Of a stretch of 64,000 nucleotides of DNA, positions 34,925 through 45,899 are shown one piece after another. This stretch comes from Utricularia gibba (lineage: Eukaryota; Streptophyta; Magnoliopsida; Lamiales; Lentibulariaceae), in the NCBI GenBank assembly GCA_002189035.1, contig NEEC01000002.1:5045001-5109000 (forward strand), written 5' to 3'. Both the position numbers and the translations under genes were made by a program. Each line of letters begins with the position of its first letter. The stretch's first letter is position 1. A model generated the notes under the pieces. The model saw nothing but the letters and a program-made list of their open reading frames with translations, ran no database searches and was not told where the DNA came from.

Positions 34925-35750
34925 AGAATTGGCAAAACCACCACTTATATTTCTTGATTTGAAAATTTATGTCATAGTATTTGATATTAGTTAATTTGAC
35001 TACAAATCAGTTTTCTATTGAAATTTATGCCACTTTTATATTAAATTAATATATTCATGTGACTTCAATTTTAAATTTGTTAAAATATTTAAATTGTTAA
35101 TTTCTTATTGATTTTTTCTATTTTTTTATTTTTTAATTGGTGTTTTTTATATTACTAAATATTTTTTAATGAAAACTATTGTTTTCCATTATTTAAAATA
35201 ATAATATTTTTTAATGTTTTTTTGTTATTCTCACTTCTAGATGATTTTTTATTATAAATATATATAGTATTTAATGTAAATAAACTTACATAACGGTTAA
35301 AAATGCATTATATTTTTGTATGGATTATTTTTTTGTTATAACAATATGCAATATGTACTATAAATAAATTTGTATAACTATTGAAACTTTATTGTATTAT
35401 ATAAGTTGGTTTTTGAGTTTATTTTCTAATATGAATATTGATTTTCACAGGTATTTGATTTTTTCCCCTATTTTATAAGGCTTATATGTTTTGATATTCA
35501 CAATTTTTGTAATTTTGATATAACATTATGATCTGCTTTATTTAAATTTTATTTATGATATAAATTATACGTAGAAAATGACATTTTAAATATGGTGTGT
35601 GTAATACAATCATGGCAATTATTTGGAAAAAAATTACAACACCATCATTGGTTTGTGGCATAATTTATCTATATTAAAAATGCATGGCATAAATTACCAA
35701 ATTAAAAAAAATGTGGTTGATTTTGATTTTTTCCCATTAAAAAAATGGTA
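34925..35750. repeat. Foldback (MITE-like) AT-rich element
   Basis: The left side reads AAAACCACCACTTATATTTC then ATTTATGTCATAG. The reverse complement of the right side reads AAAATCAACCACATTTTTT then ATTTATGCCATGC, in the same order and spacing. GGCATAA/TTATGCC words recur internally. Imperfect arms of at least 60 bp enclose about 700 bp of AT-rich DNA. Ends and target duplication are not resolved. Confidence 0.5.
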
Positions 35751-35838
35751 TAAATTACAAAATAAAATTGATTTGTAGATTAATAAACTTTTAGCAGATA
35801 CATATGGCATAAATTGTGAAGTGCAGCTCTTGGGTTCA

Positions 35839-36316
35839 CTTGGGACTTTCATGTAGATAATGTGTTTGAGCCATATTTTTCTATTAAAAACATTACAAGT
35901 CCATTGTTGTTTCTAGCGTATGTGTTTTTTGAGATATAAGAAGTAGGCGTATGCTATTGCTCTGTGTGCGACGGGTTTGTCTTTGAAGCTAGGTATCTCG
36001 ACTCTGTACACAAGAAAGAGATTCCTGACAACAATTCTGCCTCCGTGCTTTAGGGTTTCTCGCACAAGTCCTCAAGTCAGGTTGTTTTTTTTCATCTTTT
36101 AGGTGTTCATATTGCTTTGCCTCGGTTCATCTATTGGACGTCTATAAAACCTACTGATTAAGTCCTTGTTATAAAATCTGTAGGTTTTTGTGAATTAGCC
36201 TCGATTTACTATTGTAACTTTGGGTTACCGTAGAATTTGTGAGGTGAACCACCTTTATTTTTTTTACTTAAGAACACAATTTAATAATAATAGATCATAT
36301 ACATAAAATTCCAACA
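35839..36316 (+). repeat. 5' LTR (partial) of Copia element X
   Basis: Collinear with 52147-52641 over almost its whole length, sharing TTTCAT-TAGATAATGTG, AAGCTAGGTATCTCGACTCTG, CTTTGCCTCGGTTCATCT and GGGTTACCGTAGAATT. It ends AAAATTCCAACA and is followed by AGTGGTGGAGATGC, a position and form expected of a tRNA-type primer binding site. The upstream edge is unclear. Confidence 0.7.
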
Positions 36317-36419
36317 AGTGGTGGAGATGCTGCGGTAGATGCTTCTTGATTATATGACTACTTGATCTCAACTGCTATGTGATCACTATACCTCATGCCC
36401 TTTTCTTATTTTGAAATAC

Positions 36420-37430
36420 CTGTTCTACTTTGAAATTTTTCAAAAATGGGTGATAACGATCTGAAAACATGAATCACAACCTTCAAAACATCTTCAAATG
36501 GATTTTTGTATACAAAACCACATTTATTTGATGGCACTAATTACACTTACTGGAAAGCACCACATTCACATACTTTCAACAAAATTTGACTCTATATGAC
36601 TGTATTGTTTTGGGTGAAAGATTAGTTGATGACATGTTTAAACCCCTAGAACACCAAAAAAAATTCGAGCCATTGAATTGAATGCTAGATGTTCAAATAT
36701 CTTGAATCATGCTTTATCTCCTAGTGAATTTAATAAAGTTTCTGGGTGCAAAATGGCTTTTAAAATGTGGAAAAAACTGGAATTGATTTATGAAGGAAGT
36801 GATAAAGTTAGGAAAAATAAATTGACTATGCTAATGCATGAATTTGAGACATTCAATATGCTTTCAAATGAAACGATTTCCGATGCATAGAGATTTGCTC
36901 TTTTATGCAATAAGATTGAGCTTCTTGGAAAGTCTTTACCAAATGAGGATAAAAATTTTAAAATCTTGAGAAGCCTAGATGATTCTTGGACAGGTAAAAT
37001 CTACTTTGCATGAAACTAGAGATCTTGAAACATTATCTGTGGATGAGTTGTTTGGTGCTTTACTTACACATGAAATAAGTATAAATGCTAGGAAGCAACT
37101 CGTTGATATTATGCCATCACAAAACAAAACAAACTAAAAGGAAAATTATGCCATCACTTGATTCTAATGAATCTGATTCTGAGTTTGAGCTAGATGATAA
37201 TGATATTATACTCATTGCTAAGAAACTAAAATCATTTCTTAAGACCAGGAGCAAGGAAAGGAGCAAGTTGAAGGATCAGAAAATGGGAGAAATTACATGC
37301 TATAATTGTAAGAAACCAGGTCATATTCATGCTAATTGCCCTGAATTGCCGGAAAAAGAAAAGAACCATGAAAAGGAGAAGAAAATAGCTCTTGAAGCAT
37401 ACTTGGAGGATGACTCATCGGGTGATGAGA
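36420..37430 (+). pseudogene. Copia X gag with CCHC zinc knuckle, broken
   Basis: Frames follow a Copia gag. FDGTNYTYWK near 36525 is an N-terminal mark, the helical middle at 36678-36890 contains FKMWKKLELIYEGSDKVR, and a CCHC zinc knuckle CYNCKKPGHIHANC lies near 37298-37340. Stops and frame changes occur at least at 36590, 36888 and 37135. In intact elements this protein packages the RNA. Here it only marks the element. Confidence 0.8.
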
Positions 37431-37439
37431 CCTGTGGCT

Positions 37440-38060
37440 TGGCTAAGGTGACTTCAACATGCTATATGACTTTAGCTGAATCGTCCTTTTTATCGCATAA
37501 AATCCTCGGGCATGCAAGTTTAAATACCATTGAAAAGTTAGTTAAACAAGAACTTGTAAGAGGTGTCTCGCACAAAATAAAAAACGAATCCCCTTTTTGT
37601 GATGCTTGTATTAGGTCTAAACAAACAAGAAGTGAGTTTAAACCTATTAAAAGTTTAAATATTAAAGCAATATTAGAACTTATACATATGGATTTATTTG
37701 AAGAAGTCAAACCTAAAAGTTTAGGGGGAAAATGTTGGTGTTATGTCATTGTGGATGATTTCTCTAGGTTCACTTGGACATATTTTTTAAAATCAAAATC
37801 AGAAGCCATTTCAGTTTTTAAGAAATTTAGAATATTAGTTGAGAATCAAAAGAAACTTCCAATTAAGCAACTTCATAGTGATAATGGAGGGAATTTAAAA
37901 ACATAGGGTTTATTGAATTATGTGATGAGTTCGGTATTAAACATGCATTTACTTCAACAAAAAGTCCAAAACAAAATGGAATCGTTGAAAGGAAAAATTA
38001 TACTTTGCAGGAAATGGCTTAAGCTATTCTGCTAGAATCCAAAAGTGATAAATTTGGTTT
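37440..38060 (+). pseudogene. Copia X integrase, truncated
   Basis: Integrase follows gag in Copia order. The HHCC finger shows HKILGHASLNTIEKL and FCDACIRSK. The core has HMDLFEEV (first Asp), DDFSRFTW and QLHSDNGG (second Asp) before a stop at 37904. A remnant with SPKQNGIVERKN near 37963-38000 carries the catalytic Glu region. The protein is then cut off by Gypsy-like sequence. The protease region expected between gag and integrase is missing or unrecognisable. Confidence 0.82.
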
Positions 38061-38066
38061 AACTCT

Positions 38067-38300
38067 TTGAAACTTGAGAGTATCACAGATTGGTTAGGGA
38101 TGAAAAAAATATTTTTTAACAAATATTTTCCCGCTTCAAAAGCTGAAGGAATAAGGAAGGAAATCAATGACATTGAGCAAACAAGTGGAGAGTACTTATA
38201 TGAATATTGGGAATGTTTTAATCATCTACTAGGATTCTGTCCACACCACGGATTTCAGATCAATGTATTGGTCAAATATTTTTATGATGGACTTTTATGC
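38067..38300 (+). pseudogene. Gypsy (Ty3) gag fragment inside Copia X
   Basis: The frame reads WLGMKKIFFNKYFPASK, then IRKEINDIEQTSGEYLYEYW and LGFCPHHGF with VKYFYDGL. This is the Retrotrans_gag consensus of Ty3/Gypsy elements (FL.rFFP..r...lr.ei..f.Q..gEsl.eawerF..ll..cPhHg....l...fy.gl). Copia elements do not encode it. It lies between Copia integrase and Copia RT in the same orientation, with no LTR or target duplication seen around it. Confidence 0.8.
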
Positions 38301-38992
38301 ATTTACCTGAGTATGTGTTTCAACTAAATAAAGCTTTACATGGACTTAAACAAGCACTTAGAGCTTGGTATGAGAGGTTAAGTGAATATTTGTTGAAATC
38401 CGGTTTTAAAAAGGGTTCTATGGACAAAATTTTGTTTGTACTTACTGAAAATTCCCATTTGTTGCTTGTTCAAGTGTATGTTGATGATATTATTTTTAGT
38501 AGTACTTGCATTGAACTTAGAAAAAAATTCTGAGATATTATGTCCTCTGAATTTGAGTTGAGTATGATTGATGAACTTAGTTTCTGCGTTAGTCTACAAA
38601 TTAAACAATCTGAGCATGGTATTTTTCTTTCCCAAACCAAGTATATTAGAGAAATGATTAGGAAATTTAAGTTAGAAAACTCGAAGGGCATGAAAACCCC
38701 CATACAATTGCATGCTAGTCCTGGTTGAATGAAGAAGAGGAATGTGTTAGTGAGAAATTGTATAGGAGCATGATAGGTTCCCTATTTTGTGTTATATCAT
38801 CTAGACCAGATATTTTATTTTCTGTCTCTAAATGTACCGGATTTCAAACTGATCCAAAAATTGCTCATCTTAAAGCAGTTAAAAGAATTTCTTGGTATTT
38901 GCATGCTATTGAAAATTTAGGGTTGTTTTATCCTATGAGTGATGACTTTACTTTAACCTCTTTTACTGATTCTGATTACAATGAATGTAAAA
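38297..38992 (+). pseudogene. Copia X reverse transcriptase and RNase H start, broken
   Basis: RT palm and thumb: ALHGLKQALRAWYERL and LVQVYVDDIIFSST (YVDD active site) near 38474-38510, then LSFCVSLQIKQSEHGIFLSQ, then YRSMIGSLFCVISSRPDILF and VKRISWYL. RNase H begins with LTSFTDSDYNECK and stops exactly at the Mutator-like insertion. Stops at 38531 and 38726 break the frame. The 5' half of RT is missing, replaced by the Gypsy gag piece. Confidence 0.85.
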
Positions 38993-40540
38993 GGGTCAAT
39001 TGGGGAACTAGGCCTCTGCAAAAAAAAAGTTTGATGAATAGCTCTATCTGGAAATTCTTGGCTATTCAACTCTACTTTTTGTAGGTATTAGCTAAATCGC
39101 TTAACTTTTAGCATAAATAAAAATAATTAATTATTGCTTACGAAAAATAATAATAGAAAATTAAATATATATTATATATATATTTATTTATTTATTCATT
39201 AAATTTTATATAACTAATATATAGCTAAAAATATAATTTTAAAAATATAACATAATTAATTATTTAATAATACATACCTGTAAATATAATTATGTATTAT
39301 GTATCATGGTTCATTATTTATAAAATCTTCATTATGTTTATATATTTTATTAAATAATAAATTAATTGCTATTATATTATTTATATATGTTATATATTTC
39401 TTTAAATAATATATTAATTACAATTATACTACATTTACAAATATATTCATTACATTGATATATTTATGTAAAAAATTAATCAATTACACCTATATTATTT
39501 GTACATATTTATATTTATTTAAATAATAAATTAATTACACATATTAATATCTCCCTAAATAATATATTAATTATACATTTAATTCTCTAAATAATGGAAT
39601 AGTAACGTATATAATATTTGTATATATCTTCATTAATTACTATATATTCTAAATAATGTATTTTTATACATATATTTGTTATATTAATATATTTTCCTAA
39701 ATGTATTTAAGTAAAAATATTTATATAAATTATTGATTATGTGTTTCTGAAAATTTTCACTAATTAACTAAAAAGTTCATCCATATATGTTTTTGTTTAA
39801 TATATACACGAAAAATATCCATAATACATATGTTTTCATAATATTAATAAGTCAAATGCAAATACATCTTAATAATAAATTGAGAAACAAATAATATACT
39901 TTAACTTAAATATTAATGTCTATTTTTGGAAAATATTCCTGAATACACTTCTTTCTCTGGATGTTGATTTACGAGGCTGACCTGAATTCGGTATGCTACG
40001 TATGTCTTGTGATGATGATCCCTCCATAAGTGCTGTATAATGGAATGAATGCCTAGAGTCTGCACCGAATGCATCCATCGTATTCGGCATCGGAGGGGGT
40101 CTTGATGCATATGAGGAATGTCGTGCGTTCTAAGACACTATACTACCTCTCACTTGTTGGCTCGGTGCTGATTGTCTTGACTTATGGGATTGAGCTGATG
40201 TTCTGTGGTGTGATGAACCGACTCCCCAATCCATTTGTCCATGCACTCGAGTTGTTGTATCTCGTCCAGAATGACGATGTTCACCTCGTCTGCTAGGATC
40301 CGGTACCAACAAGAAAGGAGCATCGTCCCAATCAGCTTCATCTCGTATGGGATTAAAGTCATTTGAGTACGTAACAATAAGTGTCTTCACCGAGTACAAC
40401 CTATCAATAACCTTATGTGGAGGTATATTGAAAGAGTGGTATGCCTATATGATAATAAAAATTAGATGTTGAAATATAGATAATATTATAACATGGTACT
40501 TGAAATAGAGATATACCTGTTGTATATGGTTGCATGGAAT

Positions 40541-42968
40541 TCAATAGGTTTGCCAAAAACCACAGCTACATGTTCTATTGGAAATATTGACGATATGAAT
40601 AACCCTGCGTGTAGGGCCAATCTTGGATACAGAGGCTGTCATCGTAGCTCCACTGTAATCTTCAACCCATAGGCCAGAAAGATTATTAGAACCTCTCTGA
40701 AAGAGATCTTCACACTTTTCGACCAACTTAATTCATCGTCAAACCATTCGGTGAGCAGCGGCCACCCTATCTATAAATATTCTTTTGCCTTATTGAGTGT
40801 TGTCTACAATTATCAAAAGAGTAGTTAAAGAAGATGTCTTAAAAGAATTGAGATGTGTGAATGTCATACCTTGGCAATAGATGTAGGTGGTAGGCAACGC
40901 TCTCCTTGAAAATCCCCGTTTATTGCTTCGGCATGGTTTGTAGTTATAATACCAAATCTGAATATCATGAATTAGAAGTCACATATGGAAGTAAAGTTGA
41001 AAATTAATCAACGATATGGTTTACGGATAATAAAAAGATTGTACCTTGCACCTCCATCATGCGATAATGTCCACATTTCCAATGGTATATCCATTAAGTA
41101 CTGATCTCCCGGATGTGTGCGATGTATTGTCTCCATCACACGGTTAAATTCCTCAACACGTGGTGTAGATGCGACTACCTGCACTAAATCATGCAGATTT
41201 TTGCTCCAATTATGTGTAAGACAGTTCGATCACATATGTCGTAAGCAGAAGCAATGAATCCCATTAGGTGGTCAAAATGCAGGAACCGTATTTAAAGAAG
41301 CTAGCAATCTGGCTCCCCGATCACTAATGCATGTTGGATGACGACCGCGGACAACATGCACATCTAGTAGTTTGAGGAACCATATCCATGCAGGTCCCGT
41401 CTCTCCATTGACAATAGCATACGCCACAGGAAAACAGTGACCTCCTGCATCCATGGCTACAGCAACGAGTAACTTGTAGTTATACTTGGCATACAAGTGT
41501 GTCCCATCAACTTGTATCACCGGACGACAATGCTTATAGCCTTCAATACACGGTCCGAAAGCCCAAAAAGCATAATGCAATAAATGTTCGCCTTGTCTTC
41601 CACGAGCATTTTTTAATATAACAATAGTGCCTGGATTTGCCCTCTGCACTTCAAGAAGATATCTAGGCAACTCAGCTGTCGATTGCTCCCATGTACCATA
41701 AACTAGCTCATATGCCCATATCAAAATAGACCATGCTTTCCAGTACGATATCTTGAATTTGAATTGTGTTTCGATGAATCCTTGCACGGTAGATGCCTTA
41801 ATTCGCGACCGATCCCTTATCATTTCAACCAACTATGAGCTAAAAACTCCTTTCTCAAGTTCACGTCTCGTTGCAAGAGTACTAGGTACGTCACAAGTGT
41901 GAGGCTCTATTAGCTTTGTGATCTTCCATATTCCCTTCATGCTACTATATCTGCAATACATCTTCCATGGACAGTGTGACCTACCTTGAGATGATTCACG
42001 ACAAATTAGTTTATACCGAGAGTTGCTACTGTGTTGCATAGCAAACTCTCGCCTCGCAATGAACACCAAGTAATTAGTAACTACAGCAATAACCTCATCT
42101 TTCGTTAGAAATGTGAGTTCAAGACGTAATTCCATAGTACCGGTGTTGTACACCGCAGCAACCTCAGGACAATCTATAGAATCCTGCCACATCGGTGGTT
42201 CTGCTCATTTGGACCATATTCCTCGTGTTGTTTGCCTCTATGATCAACTAAGGGTGTTGTGTCATCGTCACTCCAAAGTGTTTCTGGTATCGGATCACTA
42301 TCCATAGATAGTGAATTATCGTTATCAGATTGTGGTGGAGAAGGTGTTTAGAGACGCTGAGGACTGCTTCCACCGATCATGGAAGTCGGTAGCATTGTAT
42401 CTTGACGATCAATGTCGTCATATGAATGTCCAGGCCAATAAAAAATCCTCGAGTTTTGTGTAATCGATGTAGAAAGTAGATCTACAAAATGAAGTAACCA
42501 CACCTTATTAAAGAGTCAAACATATACAAAGTGTAAGAGTTAATGACATTACCAAGAAAGCCATGTTCTTGAGGGTTCTGAGAGCCGGACAATTGAATGT
42601 TGAAATGCGATCCAACATTATCGTATGTGGATGCTTGAAAATTCTCTATCGGCTCGCATATCAGAAAATTATCAACACCACATCCAGTATTACTCGGATG
42701 GAATAGAAATCGTAATGCTGCTTCATCCGGGAGAGCCATATAATTAGATGTTTGTGTAGGACCTTCGTAGTACTGAGCGAACATGACTACTCGAGAATAT
42801 GTCGGATCCGTGTCGGTTATTGCATGCATGCACCTTGTAAGTGCCACGAAGCTCACGGACCTTTTTAGTTGGAGACACTCTAGCATATCCGATCATACTT
42901 TACGTGACCATAAGTTGATCGTAGTATGTTGCCACCATAGAATACCCGCACTTCCACAAACGAACTAG
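40541..42968 (-). pseudogene. MULE transposase (MuDR-type), decayed
   Basis: Minus-strand pieces in transposase order. SSSFVEVRVFYGGN near 42965 is the N-terminal block. The 42192-41833 frame carries the DNA-binding region (YLVFIARREFAMQHSSNSRY then CRESSQGRSHCPWKMYCRY). The 41832-41272 frame holds the MULE core with IQVDGTHLYAKYNYKLLVAV (first Asp), YAIVNGETGPAWIWFL and CISDRG (second Asp). CSCGFWQTY near 40550 is the start of a SWIM finger. One in-frame TAG separates the two central frames (around 41833), and other stops and shifts lie beyond. Intact relatives cut and paste the element; this copy cannot. Confidence 0.85.
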
Positions 42969-43080
42969 AACTTGACATTGTAAAAAGAAGGAGAGAAAGT
43001 GAATTGGAGAGTGAGGCATTTGAGTAAGGTGTAAGGGGTATTTATAGGTGTATTGGAGGGGTTTGATGATATAAAATAAA

Positions 43081-43600
43081 TGTAATGATTATATGTACAA
43101 ATTTAGGTGTAACCAATCAATTATTTAGGAAATATATTATTGTAATGATTATATGTACAAATTTAGGTGTAACCAATTTATTATTTAGGAAAATATATTA
43201 ATGTAATGATTATATATACAAATTTAGGTGTAACCAATCCATTATTTAGGGAAATATATTAATGTAATGATTATATATACAAATTTACGTATAACCAATC
43301 CATTATTTAGAGAAATATATTAATGTAATGATTATATGTACAAATTTAGATGCAACCAATCCATTATTTAGCAAAATCACCTCGCCCTTGACACCAAACC
43401 CATGAACCAGCATCGTGTAGGTCACCACGTCGATCTCCACTTTCCTCTTCTTCATCTGCATAAAGAATTGCCAAGCTATATTAATGTAATGATTATATGT
43501 ACAAATTTAAGTGTAACCAATCCATTATTTAGGAAAATATATTAATGTAATAATTATATGTGTAAATAATATAATTGTAACTAATTCATTATTTAGTAAA
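43081..43600. repeat. 61-bp tandem repeat inside the MULE
   Basis: TGTAATGATTATATG recurs at 43081, 43141, 43202, 43263, 43324, 43485 and, with one change, 43546. The period is 60-61 bp. Each unit continues ACAAATTTA-GTGTAACCAAT then TTATTTAGGAAA. The gap between the fifth and sixth copies is a 100-bp insertion (43376-43475). Further decayed units run to about 44000. Confidence 0.9.
43376..43478 (-). pseudogene. Captured PPR-gene fragment inside the MULE
   Basis: About 100 bp of clearly GC-richer sequence interrupts the AT-rich 61-bp repeat exactly at a unit junction. Read on the minus strand it is an open frame: AWQFFMQMKKRK followed by EIDVVTYTMLVHGFGVKGE. The VVTYTxLVxGFxxxGE spacing is the pentatricopeptide repeat consensus. 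From recall it most resembles the mitochondrial PPR protein OTP43 (AWEFFLQMKKR-like). Plant MULEs are known to capture host gene pieces. No start, stop or transcript is implied. Confidence 0.72.
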
Positions 43601-44359
43601 ATGCAAATATTTGTAAATAATGTAATCTATTATTTAGAAAAATATAAATTTATTTAACTCATTCATTTTTTAAGTAAATATACATGAGTAAATATTATAG
43701 ATATAACTTATTTAGAGAAATATATTGATGTAATAATTATATATGTAAATGTAGTTGTAATTAATACATTATTTAAAAAGATATATTAATGTAATGAAAA
43801 TATATGTGTAAATAATATAGGTATCACAAATTCTTATTTAAAAAAAAGATAATGATGCAATAAATATATACATATATATGTTTGTAATTAATTTGTTATT
43901 TAAAAAATATAAATATTTGTAATTAATATATTATTTAAAGAAATATAACACATATGTAAATAATATAAGAGTAGTTAATTTTTTATTTAATAAAATATAT
44001 TAAATAATGAAGATTTTATAAATAATGAATTATGGTACATAATACATAATTATATTTATTGGTATGTATTATTAAATTAATTATGTTATATTTTTAAAAT
44101 TATATAATTAAATATATATATTTTTAGCTATATATTAGTTATATAAAATTTAATAATTAACTAAATAAAGATAAAATGTATATTTGATTTATTATTTTTC
44201 ATAAATAATAATTAATTATTTATATTTATGTTAAAAATTAGGCTATATAGCTAATACCTACATAAAGTAGGGCTAAATAGCTAACGATTTTCAGATAGGG
44301 CCATTCAGTAAACCTCTTTTTTGTAGAGGGCTAGTTCCACAATTAACTCGGATGTAAAA

Positions 44360-45470
44360 TAGATAGAAAAAGCACTGGTGGGTATTGTCAATATTTGGGT
44401 CAAAGTCTGGTTGGATGATCTTCAAAAAAATAGTCTACAATCTTTTTGTTGATGAGTCATAGTAAGCTAATGAAAAGTATTTAAAGAATGATGAGGATAA
44501 TGTGCAATTGAACACATTAGAAACAAAGATTATTCCATTGGGACCAATTACAAGAAGTAAGAGCAAGATGATTGAAACTAATCTCAAAACTTTACTAACA
44601 CTATTGGAATCAACATTGGACTAGAAGTATTTCCATTAAAGGAGTTCAACTATTAGAGTCTATATTTACATTAAAGCCCAAAACATCTCACCATCCTTCA
44701 TGTGTGTTCTTGGACTTGCTAGGCCTTTTCTTTAGTTTGAGCTTTGCAATGTTGTAGCCCAATTCTAAAGTATAAATACTCTAGACATGTACTCTTTGAA
44801 GGATCTTTACTTCATTTTGATGTATGTTGTGAGGATTTTCCTCTTCTTTGAGTGCTTGAACACTCTTGACTTATCAAGCTTCGAGCTTGTGGTGTCCTAG
44901 GATTATCATTTCCATTTCCTTCTCCTTCTGGAGTATGGCTCCTAAATTCCCTTTGTTTCAAAGTCTGGTTGCAAGAGATTCATTTTCTTGAAGGTAGACT
45001 TGGGTGGATTCTTTTATAAGCTTCTAAATCACCTGTTGTTCGTGGGTTGCTAATCTCTTTATATTAGAGGGTCACATCATTTGTCGTCTACCGAATCTGA
45101 ATATGTTGCTCTTGCTCATTGTTGTTCACAAATTCTTTGGATGAGATCCCCAATTATCTGATTATGGTGTGAGCCTAGATGCGATTATCTGATAAAACCC
45201 TGTTTGTCATTCTAGAAGTAAACATATTGAAATTCAGCATCACTTTGTGCATGACCTTGTTGAAAACAAAACCATAATTTTTGAACACATCCCCTCTGAT
45301 CATCAAGTGGCAGATATTTTTACAAAACCTTTGGATCATAAACATTTTGCTTACCTTAGAGATTGTTTAGGCTTAATGCTTTATCCAAAATTGTTTTAAT
45401 ATATCACACTTGATCTTAGCTTGAAGGATTGCAGGTTATTGTTGTTGAATGTATAAGATGGCGTAAACTA
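44360..45470 (+). pseudogene. Copia X RNase H remainder split by Gypsy 3' sequence
   Basis: 44352-44450 continues Copia RNase H with CKIDRKSTGGYCQYLGQSLV, then SSKK. It resumes near 45065 with SLSSTESEYVALAHCCSQIL and reaches a FTKPLDHKHF-like end near 45320-45360. The interruption (about 44430-45060) includes 44466-44624, reading LKNDEDNVQLNTLETKIIPL then GPITRSKSK, the typical last residues of a Gypsy polyprotein. It is followed by LTR-like sequence with a TATAAATA at 44771. Confidence 0.75.
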
Positions 45471-45479
45471 AGGGGGAGG

Positions 45480-45579
45480 TCATGCAGGTTTGTTTGTTTT
45501 TTTTTTTTTGATTGATTGTGCCAATCATTATTGAGTTTATAATTTTTGATTGATGGTGCAGTATTTGATAAAAGGGGCG
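45480..45579 (+). repeat. Copia X polypurine tract neighbour and start of its 3' LTR
   Basis: Follows AAGGGGGAGG (45470-45479), the expected primer of plus-strand synthesis. Only about 100 bp remain before Copia Y sequence begins. It continues, by the nesting model, at 52147. Weak similarity of its end (GTGCAG...GTTCA) to 35821-35838 supports this. Confidence 0.45.
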
Positions 45580-45899
45580 TTCACCTTTTGTTCCTCTGCC
45601 TCCTATTTCATGGGGATCGAGGCACTTAATATGAGACGTGGGAATCACCTTTTGTTCCATCATCAGGGACTGCTGGTCCACTCCTTTACTTTCAGCCTGT
45701 GCAACACACGTAATCATTATTTAATGTCATCAATCACTCCCCCAGGTTGGATGTGAGTTACTTTAGCAAATTATCTTGAGCTCTGCTTTCTACACCAATA
45801 TATGATGCCGTGAGGACCCCAAGGCCTTAGTCATAAGGTCAGTTGTGTTATCTTCAGTCTTGACTTTCATAAGCTCGATTTTTCCTTGTTGTACATAGG

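Larger units (their letters stand above)
38984..44359 (-). mobile_element. Mutator-like element (MULE), 5.36 kb, with long TIRs and 9-bp target duplication
   Basis: Element 38993-44350. Left end GGGTCAATTGGGGAACTAG; right end, reverse-complemented, GAGTTAATTGTGGAACTAG after one extra base. Similarity of the two ends continues for about 170 bp, through CTACTTTTTGTAGGTATTAG and ATAAATA-AAATAATTAATTATT. The flanks are AATGTAAAA (38984-38992) and GATGTAAAA (44351-44359), a 9-bp duplication with one mismatch, the size MULEs make. It sits within the Copia X RNase H frame: DSDYNECK before it and GCKIDRKST after it. It carries a minus-strand MULE transposase remnant, a 61-bp tandem repeat and a captured PPR fragment. 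Confidence 0.9.
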
